64,000 bases of DNA from Shewanella glacialipiscicola (GTDB lineage Bacteria > Pseudomonadota > Gammaproteobacteria > Enterobacterales > Shewanellaceae), in assembly GCF_023283485.1 (NCBI RefSeq), contig NZ_JAKILU010000007.1, positions 1 through 64,000 of the forward strand, written 5' to 3'. The notes below the pieces were generated by a model. The model ran no database searches, was not told where the DNA came from, and saw only the letters and a list, made by a program, of their open reading frames with translations. How positions within the stretch are numbered: position 1 is the stretch's first letter; every line of letters starts with the position of its first letter. The position numbers were made by a program, and so were the translations under genes. This document shows, piece by piece, positions 55,846-64,000 of the stretch.

Positions 55846-57930
55846 TTACCAAATTTTTACTCGTTTTTCTGGTGCTATATACATAGCATCACCAGGTTTG
55901 ACTTCATAAGTGCTGTAGAACTCAGGCATGTTAGACAGAGCACCCAGAGCACGGAATTCAGCAGGTGAGTGTGGATCGGTCGCTACGCGGTTACGCATGG
56001 CTTCTTCTTTGGCTTTCGCGCGCCAAATTTGAGTGAAACCGATGAAGAAGCGTTGATCGCCCGATAAGCCATCGATGACCGGTGCTTCTTTACCATTAAG
56101 CGATTTCTTATAAGCACGATAAGCGATAGTCACACCTGATAAGTCACCAATGTTTTCGCCTAAGGTCAATCCACCGTTGACGTGTAAATCGTCAAACACA
56201 TAGTAACCGTCGTACTGGGCTATCAGTGCTTGGCCACGAGCAGAGAACTCTTTTAAGTCTTGCTCAGTCCACCAATCACGCATATTGCCTTCGCCATCAA
56301 ACTTGGCACCTTGGTCGTCAAAACCGTGGCCCATTTCGTGGCCAATAACCGCACCAATACCGCCATAGTTGACAGCATCGTCTGCCGCCAAATTGAAGAA
56401 TGGTGGTTGCAAAATAGCGGCAGGGAATACGATTTCGTTCATGGTTGGGTTGTAGTAAGCATTAACCGTTTGTGGGGTCATGTGCCATTCGTCTTTGTCG
56501 ATTGGCGCGCCCAGTTTGGCTAATGATTTAGCATGTTCAACTTCGCTGGCACGCATAGCGTTACCGGCTAAATCGTCAGCTTTGATGGTTAGTTTGCTGT
56601 AATCTTCCCATTTATTCGGGTACCCGATTTTTGGATTGAATTTGGCTAACTTATCAGCAGCTGCGACTTTAGTACTGTCACTCATCCAAGCTAAATCTTT
56701 GATGCTATCGCCATAAGCGCCGCGAAGGTTTTCAACCAGTGCTTGCATGCGTTCTTTCGCTTCTGGCGTAAAGTGACGTTTGACGTACACTTTGCCGACG
56801 ACTTCGCCAAGGATACCGTTAACGGTTGCTACGCCACGCTTCCAGCGAGGCTCTTGTTCTTCTTGACCGTTTAAGGTTTTAGAGAAAAAGGCGAAGTTTT
56901 CGTTGTCTAGGGCTTCACTCAGGTTATTCGCTGCATGCGTCAGTACTTGCCACTGCATGTAGGTTTTCCACGTAGCTAAATCGGTCGCTTTTAGTACTTC
57001 ATTTAAGCCTTGGATATAACTAGGTTGGTTAATAATAATATCGGTTTGTTTATCAGCGCCAAGCGTAGTTAAGTAAACTGTCCAGTCGATATCCGGTGCC
57101 AATGTTGGTAAATCTTTTACTTGGTACAGGTTATAGGTTTTAGTGCTGTCGCGGTTTTCCACCACATCCCAATGCTTAGCGGCAATGTCGGTTTCTAACG
57201 CTAAAATAGCCTCAGCGCTGGCTTTTGGGTTAGCCAATCCTGCTAGGGTAAACATGTTTTCGATGTGGGCAACGAACGCTTTACGGATATTAACGAAGCG
57301 TTCAGAGTCGTTAAAGTAGTAGTCTTTTTCTGGCAAGCTTAAGCCATATTGGTATAAATGCGTCGCATAACGGCTAGAGTTTTTGGCATCGATATCGATA
57401 TAAAATGCTATTGGCGTACCAGCACCAGCAATTTGGCTGTGGGCAAAGTATGCGACTAATTCATTTTTATCTTTTAAGGCATTAATGGCATCGAATTCAC
57501 TTTGAATGGGCGTAACACCCAGCTTGTTGAGTGTCTCGGTATCCATGAATGAGCGATACAAATCAGCGACTTTTTGCTCATCAGTGCCTGCGGCCAGATT
57601 TGGCGTTGCTGCGACTTCTTCGATAATGGCTTTTACATCGTCACGGGATTTCTCACGTAAATCGTAGAAGGCACCGATGCTAGTGCGGTCGGCTGGGATT
57701 TCGGTTTTCTTCAGCCAGGCGCCGTTAACATATTGGTAAAAGTCATCCTGTGGACGAATGGATTTGTCAAAATTAGCAAATTCAATACCAGAACCTAATG
57801 CTTGTGTCACGGCAGCTGCGGTGGCTGTTTTAGCGGCTTCAGGGGCTTTGACTTCGGCTGGCTTGTCATTACAAGCAGTTAGGCTTGCGATAAGTGAGGC
57901 ACACAGTCCCCCAATAAGTACTTTTCTCAT
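55846..57930 (-). CDS. M13 family metallopeptidase lipoprotein (PepO/neprilysin-like)
   Basis: A 694-residue zinc endopeptidase. The signal peptide has the lipobox SLTAC, so it should be lipid-anchored in the envelope. The N-terminal M13 domain starts ASFDKSIRPQDDFYQYVNGAW-like (D-F-Y-x-Y-V-N-G-x-W). The catalytic HEMGH sits in VIGHEMGHGFDDQGAKFD, and the third zinc ligand is Glu in ENIGDLSG; NAYYNP is the substrate-binding motif. AAGGAA precedes the ATG at 57930; the longer reading frame to 58008 is not used. Likely degrades peptides taken up or made by other exopeptidases, as with the DPP-IV at 4850. Confidence 0.92.
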   Translation of the reverse strand: MRKVLIGGLCASLIASLTACNDKPAEVKAPEAAKTATAAAVTQALGSGIEFANFDKSIRPQDDFYQYVNGAWLKKTEIPADRTSIGAFYDLREKSRDDVKAIIEEVAATPNLAAGTDEQKVADLYRSFMDTETLNKLGVTPIQSEFDAINALKDKNELVAYFAHSQIAGAGTPIAFYIDIDAKNSSRYATHLYQYGLSLPEKDYYFNDSERFVNIRKAFVAHIENMFTLAGLANPKASAEAILALETDIAAKHWDVVENRDSTKTYNLYQVKDLPTLAPDIDWTVYLTTLGADKQTDIIINQPSYIQGLNEVLKATDLATWKTYMQWQVLTHAANNLSEALDNENFAFFSKTLNGQEEQEPRWKRGVATVNGILGEVVGKVYVKRHFTPEAKERMQALVENLRGAYGDSIKDLAWMSDSTKVAAADKLAKFNPKIGYPNKWEDYSKLTIKADDLAGNAMRASEVEHAKSLAKLGAPIDKDEWHMTPQTVNAYYNPTMNEIVFPAAILQPPFFNLAADDAVNYGGIGAVIGHEMGHGFDDQGAKFDGEGNMRDWWTEQDLKEFSARGQALIAQYDGYYVFDDLHVNGGLTLGENIGDLSGVTIAYRAYKKSLNGKEAPVIDGLSGDQRFFIGFTQIWRAKAKEEAMRNRVATDPHSPAEFRALGALSNMPEFYSTYEVKPGDAMYIAPEKRVKIW

Positions 57931-58181
57931 GTTGTTTCCTTCGAGTTTATTATTGTGCCCATTATAGGGGCTGTTATTTTGGTAAAGATGGGGTTGCTTC
58001 AGGCGCAATGGAACGTATGTTAATGCTTTAGTGTGAATTGAAACAAGATCATTACTCTTTATATCGTGGGATTAACTTGAGTCATATGTAACTAAAGGTT
58101 ACCAATTAGATGATTGATATGACTCTCGGTAGCACTAGCGTATGTAAGCTATTTGAGGTTAGCGCAAGATTTTAAAATCGG

Positions 58182-58736
58182 TTAGCTCAGTTGCTTAATT
58201 GGTTTGGCAAGATTACCTACCACGACACTCTTCGCGGCGACATTTTTAGTCACTACAGCGCCAGCACCGATAATCGCATCATCACCAATACTGACTCCTG
58301 GCATTATGATTGCGCCGCCGCCAATCCATACCCGTTTACCCACGTTAATGGCTTTTGCGGTTTCTAAACCGAAACAACGCAGCTTTGCATCGAGCGGATG
58401 ACACGAAGTGTAAAACTGGGCGTTGGGGCCAACCATGGTCTGTTCACCAATCACAATGGGCGCGTTATCCTGCAAGGTGACATTCACATTAATAAACACC
58501 TTATCGGCAAGGGTGAGGTTGAGGCCGTAACTGATAAAAATAGGCGTAGATATTGTCGCCGTTGATGCTTTATGGGGAATGAGTTGTTGGCAGCGTTGAG
58601 CGTAATCTTGATTATCTTGCTCAATCATTTGATTTAATTACCGATTTAGTCGTTGTTGCTGCGCTCTTACACTCAATAGTTCGCTGGCAAAGCAATCATA
58701 TTCTTGGCCAGTGATCATCTTTTGGTTTTCTGTCAT
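58182..58736 (-). pseudogene. maa: Maltose O-acetyltransferase-type gene interrupted by an in-frame TAA
   Basis: Read from the ATG at 58736 (GGGAGA upstream), the first 32 residues (MTENQKMITGQEYDC... RLNR) match the N-terminal domain of maltose/galactoside acetyltransferases. A TAA at 58640-58638 then stops translation. The same frame continues with LNQMIEQ and the complete hexapeptide-repeat domain ending at 58182. Without the stop the gene would encode 184 residues, the usual family length. The catalytic His is in TSCHPLDA and the left-handed helix has WIGGGAIIMPGVSIGDDAIIG. A restart at the ATG of 58628 could give a 148-residue C-terminal protein lacking the N-terminal domain. One base change could restore the frame. 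Confidence 0.75.
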
Positions 58737-58864
58737 GTCATTTCTCCCTTAACGACAGCGAATAATTCTTACTGGAGGCATCGCTTGGCAGTAGCAATGT
58801 TTTGCCCTTTGAAGTGGTCGGCCTCATAATATGGCAGTTTTCTTTATTGAAGTTGAGTATTAAC

Positions 58865-59554
58865 GTGCGTTTAGACAAATTTATCTGTGAGAGCACCTCA
58901 CTGACTCGCTCATTAGCGAAAAAAGCCCTGCATCGCGGTGACATTACTTGCGATGGTGTGGTGGTTAAAGATTCGGGCTTTAAAGTGAGTGAAGTTATGC
59001 ATGTTTGCCTTGAGGGCGAACGGATAGCGCTAGTGGGCGCGCGCTATTTGATGCTTAACAAACCGGTCGATACGATTTGTTCAACGATTGATGAGACCTA
59101 TCCTTCGGTATTAAGTTTACTCGATGTACCAAAGCCTGAAACTTTGCATATTGCTGGCCGTTTAGATGCTGATACCACAGGGCTTGTGCTCATCACGACC
59201 GACGGCCAGTGGTCACACAAAGTCACCTCGCCGAAAAAAGAGTGCGCCAAACGTTACTTAGTGCAACTGGCTGATCCGGTTGATACTAGCTTAATTGCGC
59301 TATTTGCTGCCGGTGTTGAATTACGCGGTGAGGATGGTTTAACAAAGCCTGCTCTACTGGAGATTATTGAGCCGCAATTAGTGCGATTAACCATCACCGA
59401 AGGTAAGTACCATCAAGTGAAACGTATGTTTGCCGCTGTGGGTAATCACGTGGCAGATTTGCACCGTGAAAGCATTGGGCAAATAGAATTAGATCCCGCA
59501 CTCGCGTTAGGCGAGTGGCGATATTTGACTGCTGAAGAAATTACGTCAGTCTAA
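58865..59554 (+). CDS. rsuA: 16S rRNA pseudouridine-516 synthase RsuA
   Basis: A 229-residue enzyme that converts U516 of 16S rRNA to pseudouridine. An N-terminal S4-type domain (RLDKFICESTSLTRSLAKKAL) precedes the catalytic domain with GRLDADTTGLVLIT holding the essential Asp and KYHQVKRMFAAVGNHV near the end. The protein aligns with E. coli RsuA from its first residues, so a GTG start at 58865 is chosen although its ribosome binding site is weak; longer frames from 58802 overlap the divergent pseudogene's promoter. Confidence 0.93.
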   Translation: MRLDKFICESTSLTRSLAKKALHRGDITCDGVVVKDSGFKVSEVMHVCLEGERIALVGARYLMLNKPVDTICSTIDETYPSVLSLLDVPKPETLHIAGRLDADTTGLVLITTDGQWSHKVTSPKKECAKRYLVQLADPVDTSLIALFAAGVELRGEDGLTKPALLEIIEPQLVRLTITEGKYHQVKRMFAAVGNHVADLHRESIGQIELDPALALGEWRYLTAEEITSV

Positions 59555-59586
59555 TTTATCGTTCAAGTTCGCTAACTTGATATAAC

Positions 59587-59620
59587 AATGCCGCCCGAGT
59601 TTTACTCGTGGTGGCATTTT
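59587..59620 (+). terminator. Terminator downstream of rsuA
   Basis: An imperfect hairpin AATGCCgCCcGAGT/ACTCGtGGtGGCATT with a T-run. Confidence 0.65.
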
Positions 59621-59642
59621 TGTGTGCTAAAAGCTGGAATGA

Positions 59643-60545
59643 CTACCGCTTTTTTAGTGTCAGTTCGCCACTGATGGTATTCACTTTTACCTTGGCAGCG
59701 CCTGAGCCTGTTTGGAATGCAAGCTCTGCACGTGGAGCATATTTTTGTTTTTCAGGCTTATCTTGGGTTAACGCGTTATTGATTTTTCCACTAGGGCCGC
59801 CATTTAAATCAAAGCTAGCATCGGGCATATCAACAAAAGTCAGCATAATATCGCCACTCACACTTTCTAAATTGGCTTTTGTGAGATTTTTCGCCAGTGA
59901 TATTTGCACGTCGCCACTGACCGTTTTGAGGGTGACTTCCTTGGCAACACTCAAGTTTGCATTCACTTCACCAGATACCTGTTCAATCGTGACCTTTTCG
60001 GCCCGAGATTGACTAGTTAAATCGCCGCTCACGAGGTGATAGCTAATTTCACCTTGACTATCAGTATCTTGAAGCATGCCTGATACGGTTTCAAATTGGA
60101 TTTTACCATCAACGGCTTTGGCGCTGATATTGCCACTCACAGTATTTAACTCGAGCTCACCTTTTATGCCCGTGAGTTGCAAATTAGCAGAGACGGTATC
60201 GACACTGAGTTTTACTGCTTGTGGCACTTTAATGGTGAGCTGCGAGCTAGTGTTACTACCACTATTGTAGTGGCGGGGCATTTTGTCTTCGATATTAAGA
60301 TTGTTTTCCTGTTGCTCGAATATAAAACCTTCGCTCAATTCATCCAATGTTCCGCTAACACTCACCTCGTTTTTATCCCAGGTTTGAATGGTTACATCCC
60401 CACGTTGGACTTTTATTTGCAGTTGAACATCATTACCTATGCTGAGTTTTTTATCGATGCTTTGCGCTGCGAATACATTAGCTATCAGACTTAAATAAAG
60501 CATAGAAATAAATAGGCTAGTGTCAGTCAAATTGAGGTTACTCAT
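59643..60545 (-). CDS. DUF4097 family exported beta-helix protein
   Basis: A 300-residue protein with an N-terminal signal peptide (LYLSLIANVFA, then AQSIDKK). The body carries many short beta repeats with the recurring core VSG (LNTVSGNISAKAV, FETVSGMLQDT, HLVSGDLTSQ, EQVSGEVNANL, KTVSGDVQISL, ESVSGDIMLTF), typical of DUF4097, which folds as a beta-helix. Likely periplasmic or surface; function unknown. The 624 bases upstream contain its promoter but no other gene. Confidence 0.82.
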   Translation of the reverse strand: MSNLNLTDTSLFISMLYLSLIANVFAAQSIDKKLSIGNDVQLQIKVQRGDVTIQTWDKNEVSVSGTLDELSEGFIFEQQENNLNIEDKMPRHYNSGSNTSSQLTIKVPQAVKLSVDTVSANLQLTGIKGELELNTVSGNISAKAVDGKIQFETVSGMLQDTDSQGEISYHLVSGDLTSQSRAEKVTIEQVSGEVNANLSVAKEVTLKTVSGDVQISLAKNLTKANLESVSGDIMLTFVDMPDASFDLNGGPSGKINNALTQDKPEKQKYAPRAELAFQTGSGAAKVKVNTISGELTLKKR

Positions 60546-61169
60546 AGAGTGTGCTTCCTTGTATTGAGTTTTAAGTCGTTAATTTTTTAGCCTATAGCAA
60601 GAGGTCTAGTTCACGTTGCAGTACCCAAAGTCCGAGTGAGCAAAGTTGTTAATTGGATTTGTTCGTTATGCTTGGTCAATCCGTGTTGTCTTGGCTTATT
60701 AAGATAATTCGTTTGAAGTCGAATATTGCGCTATCGAGTGGCAGGAACCCTGCGGTCATCATAGTACCCTGCCATAATAATGGAGTGTTGTCGTTTTACC
60801 GTAGTCAATAGACAAAAGATTTAGAACGATAAATATTACCGCATAACATTTTAATTATTTGGAGTGAAATGCATTTCAATCTGAATTTATTTTATTTAAC
60901 TCATTGAATATGTTTGTCTAAAATTAGACAGACTGGTTGTGGCAAAACTATTTATGAGTTTATTAAAGCAGAATGCTATAGAAAGATGTTATGTATGACG
61001 TAAGTGAGCCGCTAAAATGGTCTGATAGATTAATATAGGAACCTAAATCGACAAAAATCAAAAATCAAATGTTAAAAGTTAAGTGCTAACTAACATATTG
61101 ATATATAAGCGCTGTTAAAGGCCTGCTCCCAACTATTTTTTAAGATAGATTATTCAATCGAGGCATTTT
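60546..61169. other. Intergenic region between DUF4097 and chemoreceptor genes
   Basis: About 620 AT-rich bases without a convincing gene or RNA motif. A GCCGCTAA at 61008-61015 resembles a flagellar sigma-28 -10 box but has no -35 at the right distance. Confidence 0.4.
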
Positions 61170-63032
61170 ATGCTAATCCGCTCAAAGTTGTTACTCAGTG
61201 CTGCCGTGTCGATTTCGGCACTAATTGCCATGTTTGGCTTACAACTCCATTCAAATTCGGTGAAATCGGAACTTTCCAAAGCGGCTCAAAGTGTGCTTGA
61301 GTTAGAGCGCGACGTCTTAATTCTGCGTAAAAATGAAAAGGATTTTTTCGCTCGCAAGGACTTAAAATATGTCGAACTGCATAAGCAAAGCCACATGGCA
61401 ATCGACAATATTGTCCCTGAGTTAGAGAAAGTCTTTAAAGATTACGGTGTGTCGACTGTATCACTTGAAAGTTTTGACCATAATTTAAATCAGTATCAAA
61501 CCGCTTTCTCTGAAGTGGTGCAGCTACAACAAGAGATTGGTTTAACACCTAAAACGGGTTTGTACGGCACATTACGAGCTGCGGTGCATAACGTTGAAGC
61601 GCTGCTTAAGCAATACAATCAGCTTGAACTTGAAGTGGCTATGCTGCAACTGAGGCGTAATGAAAAAGATTTTATGCTGCGTCGTGAGTTAAGTTATGTT
61701 GAAACCTTCGACACCAATATTGGTAAGTTCAATGACAAGCTTCATGCCTCGAGTATTGATATTAATACTCAACAGAAAATTGAAGAGCTTATTACTCAAT
61801 ATCAAAAGGATTTCAAAAGCTTAATTAATAAAGAGCAGCAGCTTGGTTTGACCGATAATGACGGTACTATGGCGCGGGTCTTAGCTGCAAACCTACAAAC
61901 GGAAAGCAGTGCGAATGACTTACATAATCTAGCGCTTAAGGCTATTTATGATGCTGAGAGTAGTAGCGTTAATATCGGTATTACTGTGTTCATATTTATT
62001 GCGTTACTACTATCAATCATTACTTACTTGATTATCCGCAGTATTATCGCGCCGGTTGCACGTATCACGCAGATTATTGCTCGCATCGAAGTGAGTAAAG
62101 ATTTGACATTGAGGTGCGATGCTTCCACGCAAGACGAACTTGGCGAAATTGCGCAACATTTCAATAGTATGGTGAGTAGTTTCCAACATCTTATCGAGCA
62201 AGTGATCGATTCTGTAGAAACTATCAATATTTCCTGTAAACGTGTGTCCGAAAATGCTGAGCTCGCCTCCCAAGGCGTAGGTAAGCAGCTTAATGAGACC
62301 GATATGGTTGCAACAGCGATAACTGAAATGGGCGCTACTATTGAGGAAATTGCTAAAACAACCGAATTAGCAGCATCTAAAGCGAGTCAAACCCATGATA
62401 ATGCGCAAAGTGGTCAACTGGAGGTCGAGCAAACGATTCATAAAATTCAGTCGCTTGCAGAACAGCTAAATAGTTCGGCAACAGTAGTGAATGAATTAGA
62501 GCGTGACAGTGAAACAATCGGTAGCGTATTAGATGTGATCCGCGGTATTGCCGAGCAGACTAATCTCTTGGCCTTAAATGCTGCGATTGAAGCAGCGCGA
62601 GCGGGTGAGCAGGGCCGTGGTTTTGCCGTTGTTGCCGATGAAGTACGTAATTTAGCGATGCGCACGCAATCATCAACTCAAGAGATTGCTAGCATAATTC
62701 AAACGCTGCAGACTCGTACCCGCTCAATTGTGCAGTTAATGGAGTCGAGCCAAAAGCAAGGCGAAGAGAGCACGCAGCAAGCCGCGAGCGCGGGATCATT
62801 ATTGAAACTTATCAATACAGACGTGCGTAATATCATGGACATGAGCACTCAAATTGCTGCGGCGATTGAAGAGCAAAGTATGGTTGCTGCCGAAGTGAGT
62901 AAGAACGTGGTAGTGATCAGAGATATTGCTGAGGAGTCATCACATGCCGCTGCTGCGAATGCAAATGCGTCGGATGATCTTAAAGCGCAGGCGGAGTTTT
63001 TATTCCGCGCTGTGAGTAACTTTAAAATCTAG
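61170..63032 (+). CDS. Methyl-accepting chemotaxis protein with HBM sensor domain
   Basis: A 620-residue chemoreceptor. Membrane helix 1 (about residues 8-25) and helix 2 (about 270-292) flank a periplasmic helical bimodular sensor, seen as two similar blocks: [26 protein letters not shown] and [29 protein letters not shown] domain follows, then the signalling domain with the hairpin tip [44 protein letters not shown] domains bind organic acids such as C4 acids in characterised examples; the ligand here is unknown. Confidence 0.93.
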   Translation: MLIRSKLLLSAAVSISALIAMFGLQLHSNSVKSELSKAAQSVLELERDVLILRKNEKDFFARKDLKYVELHKQSHMAIDNIVPELEKVFKDYGVSTVSLESFDHNLNQYQTAFSEVVQLQQEIGLTPKTGLYGTLRAAVHNVEALLKQYNQLELEVAMLQLRRNEKDFMLRRELSYVETFDTNIGKFNDKLHASSIDINTQQKIEELITQYQKDFKSLINKEQQLGLTDNDGTMARVLAANLQTESSANDLHNLALKAIYDAESSSVNIGITVFIFIALLLSIITYLIIRSIIAPVARITQIIARIEVSKDLTLRCDASTQDELGEIAQHFNSMVSSFQHLIEQVIDSVETINISCKRVSENAELASQGVGKQLNETDMVATAITEMGATIEEIAKTTELAASKASQTHDNAQSGQLEVEQTIHKIQSLAEQLNSSATVVNELERDSETIGSVLDVIRGIAEQTNLLALNAAIEAARAGEQGRGFAVVADEVRNLAMRTQSSTQEIASIIQTLQTRTRSIVQLMESSQKQGEESTQQAASAGSLLKLINTDVRNIMDMSTQIAAAIEEQSMVAAEVSKNVVVIRDIAEESSHAAAANANASDDLKAQAEFLFRAVSNFKI

Positions 63033-63097
63033 TACATTAAAACGACGAGCATAAAAAACGGTTTACATAAAAGCGATTCGCATAAAAAACAATAACA

Positions 63098-63126
63098 AAA
63101 ACGCACTCATAAGAGTGCGTTTTTTT
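63098..63126. terminator. Bidirectional terminator between the chemoreceptor and prs
   Basis: AAAACGCACTC-ATAA-GAGTGCGTTTT with A/T flanks, shared by the convergent genes. Confidence 0.88.
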
Positions 63127-63197
63127 GTCTGACGGGTTATGGCCACACAGCCCACTAAATTCGCTGTATTGAAATAACCTAAATCAGTTTATAACGA

Positions 63198-64000
63198 TTA
63201 GTGACGGAACATCGCAGAGATTGACTCTTCGTTGCTCACGCGACGAATCGCCTCTGCCAGTACTGCTGACATAGTTAACTGCGTTACTTTAGCCACTTTC
63301 AGCATTTCAGCGCTTAGAGGGACAGTGTCGGTCACAATCACTTCGTCAATCACTGAGTTAGCGATATTTTCAGCCGCATTGCCTGAGAATACAGGGTGAG
63401 TTGCGTAGGCAAATACGCGGTTTGCACCATGTTCTTTCAAGGCTTCAGCCGCTTTACACAGAGTGCCGCCTGTGTCGATCATATCGTCAACGATAATGCA
63501 GTCACGGCCTTGAACATCCCCAATGATATGCATTACTTGAGCAACGTTTGCCTGTGGGCGACGTTTATCAATAATAGCTAGATCAGAATCATCCAACAGT
63601 TTTGCTACTGCGCGAGCGCGAACAACACCACCGATATCAGGAGAAACAACCACAGGGTTATCTAAGTTCTTCGCCAACATATCTTCTAGCAGCACAGGGC
63701 TACCGAATACGTTATCAACGGGAACATCAAAGAAGCCTTGAATTTGCTCAGCGTGCAGGTCACAGGTCAAAACGCGGTCAACACCCACGCTAGACAGGAA
63801 ATCGGCAACAACTTTAGCGGTAATAGGTACACGTGCACTACGAACACGACGGTCTTGACGAGCATAACCAAAGTAAGGAATCACTGCGGTGATACGGCCA
63901 GCAGATGCACGGCGCAGCGCGTCAACCATCACGATGAGTTCCATCAGGTTGTCGTTTGTCGGCGCACAAGTGGATTGGATGATGAACACATCGGCACCAC
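63198..64000 (-). CDS. prs: Ribose-phosphate pyrophosphokinase, 3' part
   Basis: This enzyme makes PRPP from ribose 5-phosphate and ATP for nucleotide, His and Trp synthesis. About 268 residues are visible, starting inside the protein ([21 protein letters not shown]); the N-terminal 45-50 residues lie beyond the right edge. Visible signatures are [10 protein letters not shown], the catalytic loop [10 protein letters not shown] and the PRPP-binding [14 protein letters not shown]. The sequence is close to E. coli Prs through to ESISAMFRH. Confidence 0.97.
   Translation of the reverse strand, partial: GADVFIIQSTCAPTNDNLMELIVMVDALRRASAGRITAVIPYFGYARQDRRVRSARVPITAKVVADFLSSVGVDRVLTCDLHAEQIQGFFDVPVDNVFGSPVLLEDMLAKNLDNPVVVSPDIGGVVRARAVAKLLDDSDLAIIDKRRPQANVAQVMHIIGDVQGRDCIIVDDMIDTGGTLCKAAEALKEHGANRVFAYATHPVFSGNAAENIANSVIDEVIVTDTVPLSAEMLKVAKVTQLTMSAVLAEAIRRVSNEESISAMFRH

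Noticed and set aside
55643..55909. Plus-strand frame between the RelA/SpoT-fold gene and the M13 peptidase
   Set aside because: It runs across the peptidase terminator and into the end of its coding sequence; no ribosome binding site.
61008..61015. Sigma-28 promoter for the chemoreceptor gene (GCCGCTAA)
   Set aside because: No TAAA-type -35 element lies about 15 bases upstream, so the match is likely chance.

Overview
The window looks like a chromosomal segment of a Shewanella species close to the S. oneidensis/putrefaciens/baltica group. This rests on the NrfA, ArcA and NarQ/NarP proteins, on Shewanella-type families (DUF3293, DUF3622, DUF4447, DUF3069, DUF5610) and on moderate GC content. 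Nearly all of it is core metabolic, regulatory and transport genes. Convergent genes are separated by clean, often bidirectional, intrinsic terminators. No tRNA, rRNA, CRISPR array or prophage was seen.

Layout. Bases 1-3300 are accessory: the end of an IS3-family element has cut into a gene of unknown function (442-1092). That gene overlaps a gene for an NdpA/YejK-type nucleoid protein (1073-2119), and a NERD-nuclease/zinc-ribbon protein lies upstream (2282-3271). The core starts with fbp (3675-4667) and a DPP-IV-type peptidase. arcA follows, with an unusually long divergent intergenic region (7999-8583) holding a candidate small RNA, GTTAAC repeats and a perfect CRP palindrome. Next come a lysine riboswitch with lysC and an AstE-like deacylase, zntB, yacL, narP-narQ divergent from nrfA, an isochorismatase-like hydrolase, glnK-amtB behind a sigma-54-type promoter, and aroG.

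The middle carries an Atm1-type ABC exporter, several small hypothetical genes, fpr, a GST, a Fur-boxed fbpABC-type ferric iron importer, azurin, rbsK-rihA for ribonucleoside salvage, and a B12 riboswitch with a BtuB-like receptor. metR and metE are divergent around MetJ-like boxes. queG, a PAP2 phosphatase, an NAD malic enzyme, yehS, an Nramp-like transporter lacking the usual metal motifs and a large TonB-dependent receptor follow. The right end has DUF4447 and SMI1/KNR4 proteins, a secreted RelA/SpoT-fold protein, an M13 metallopeptidase lipoprotein, a maltose-acetyltransferase-type gene broken by one in-frame TAA, rsuA, a DUF4097 protein, an HBM-type chemoreceptor and the 3' part of prs.

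The genes group into respiratory control (ArcA, NarQP, NrfA, azurin), nitrogen sensing (GlnK-AmtB), methionine/B12 economy (a B12 receptor with riboswitch plus B12-independent MetE under MetR/MetJ) and iron uptake. The points most worth a second look are the secreted RelA/SpoT protein, the NdpA-linked operon damaged by the IS, the lysine-riboswitch-led lysC-deacylase pair, the possible MetJ box at the B12 receptor promoter, the candidate sRNA by arcA and the interrupted acetyltransferase gene.
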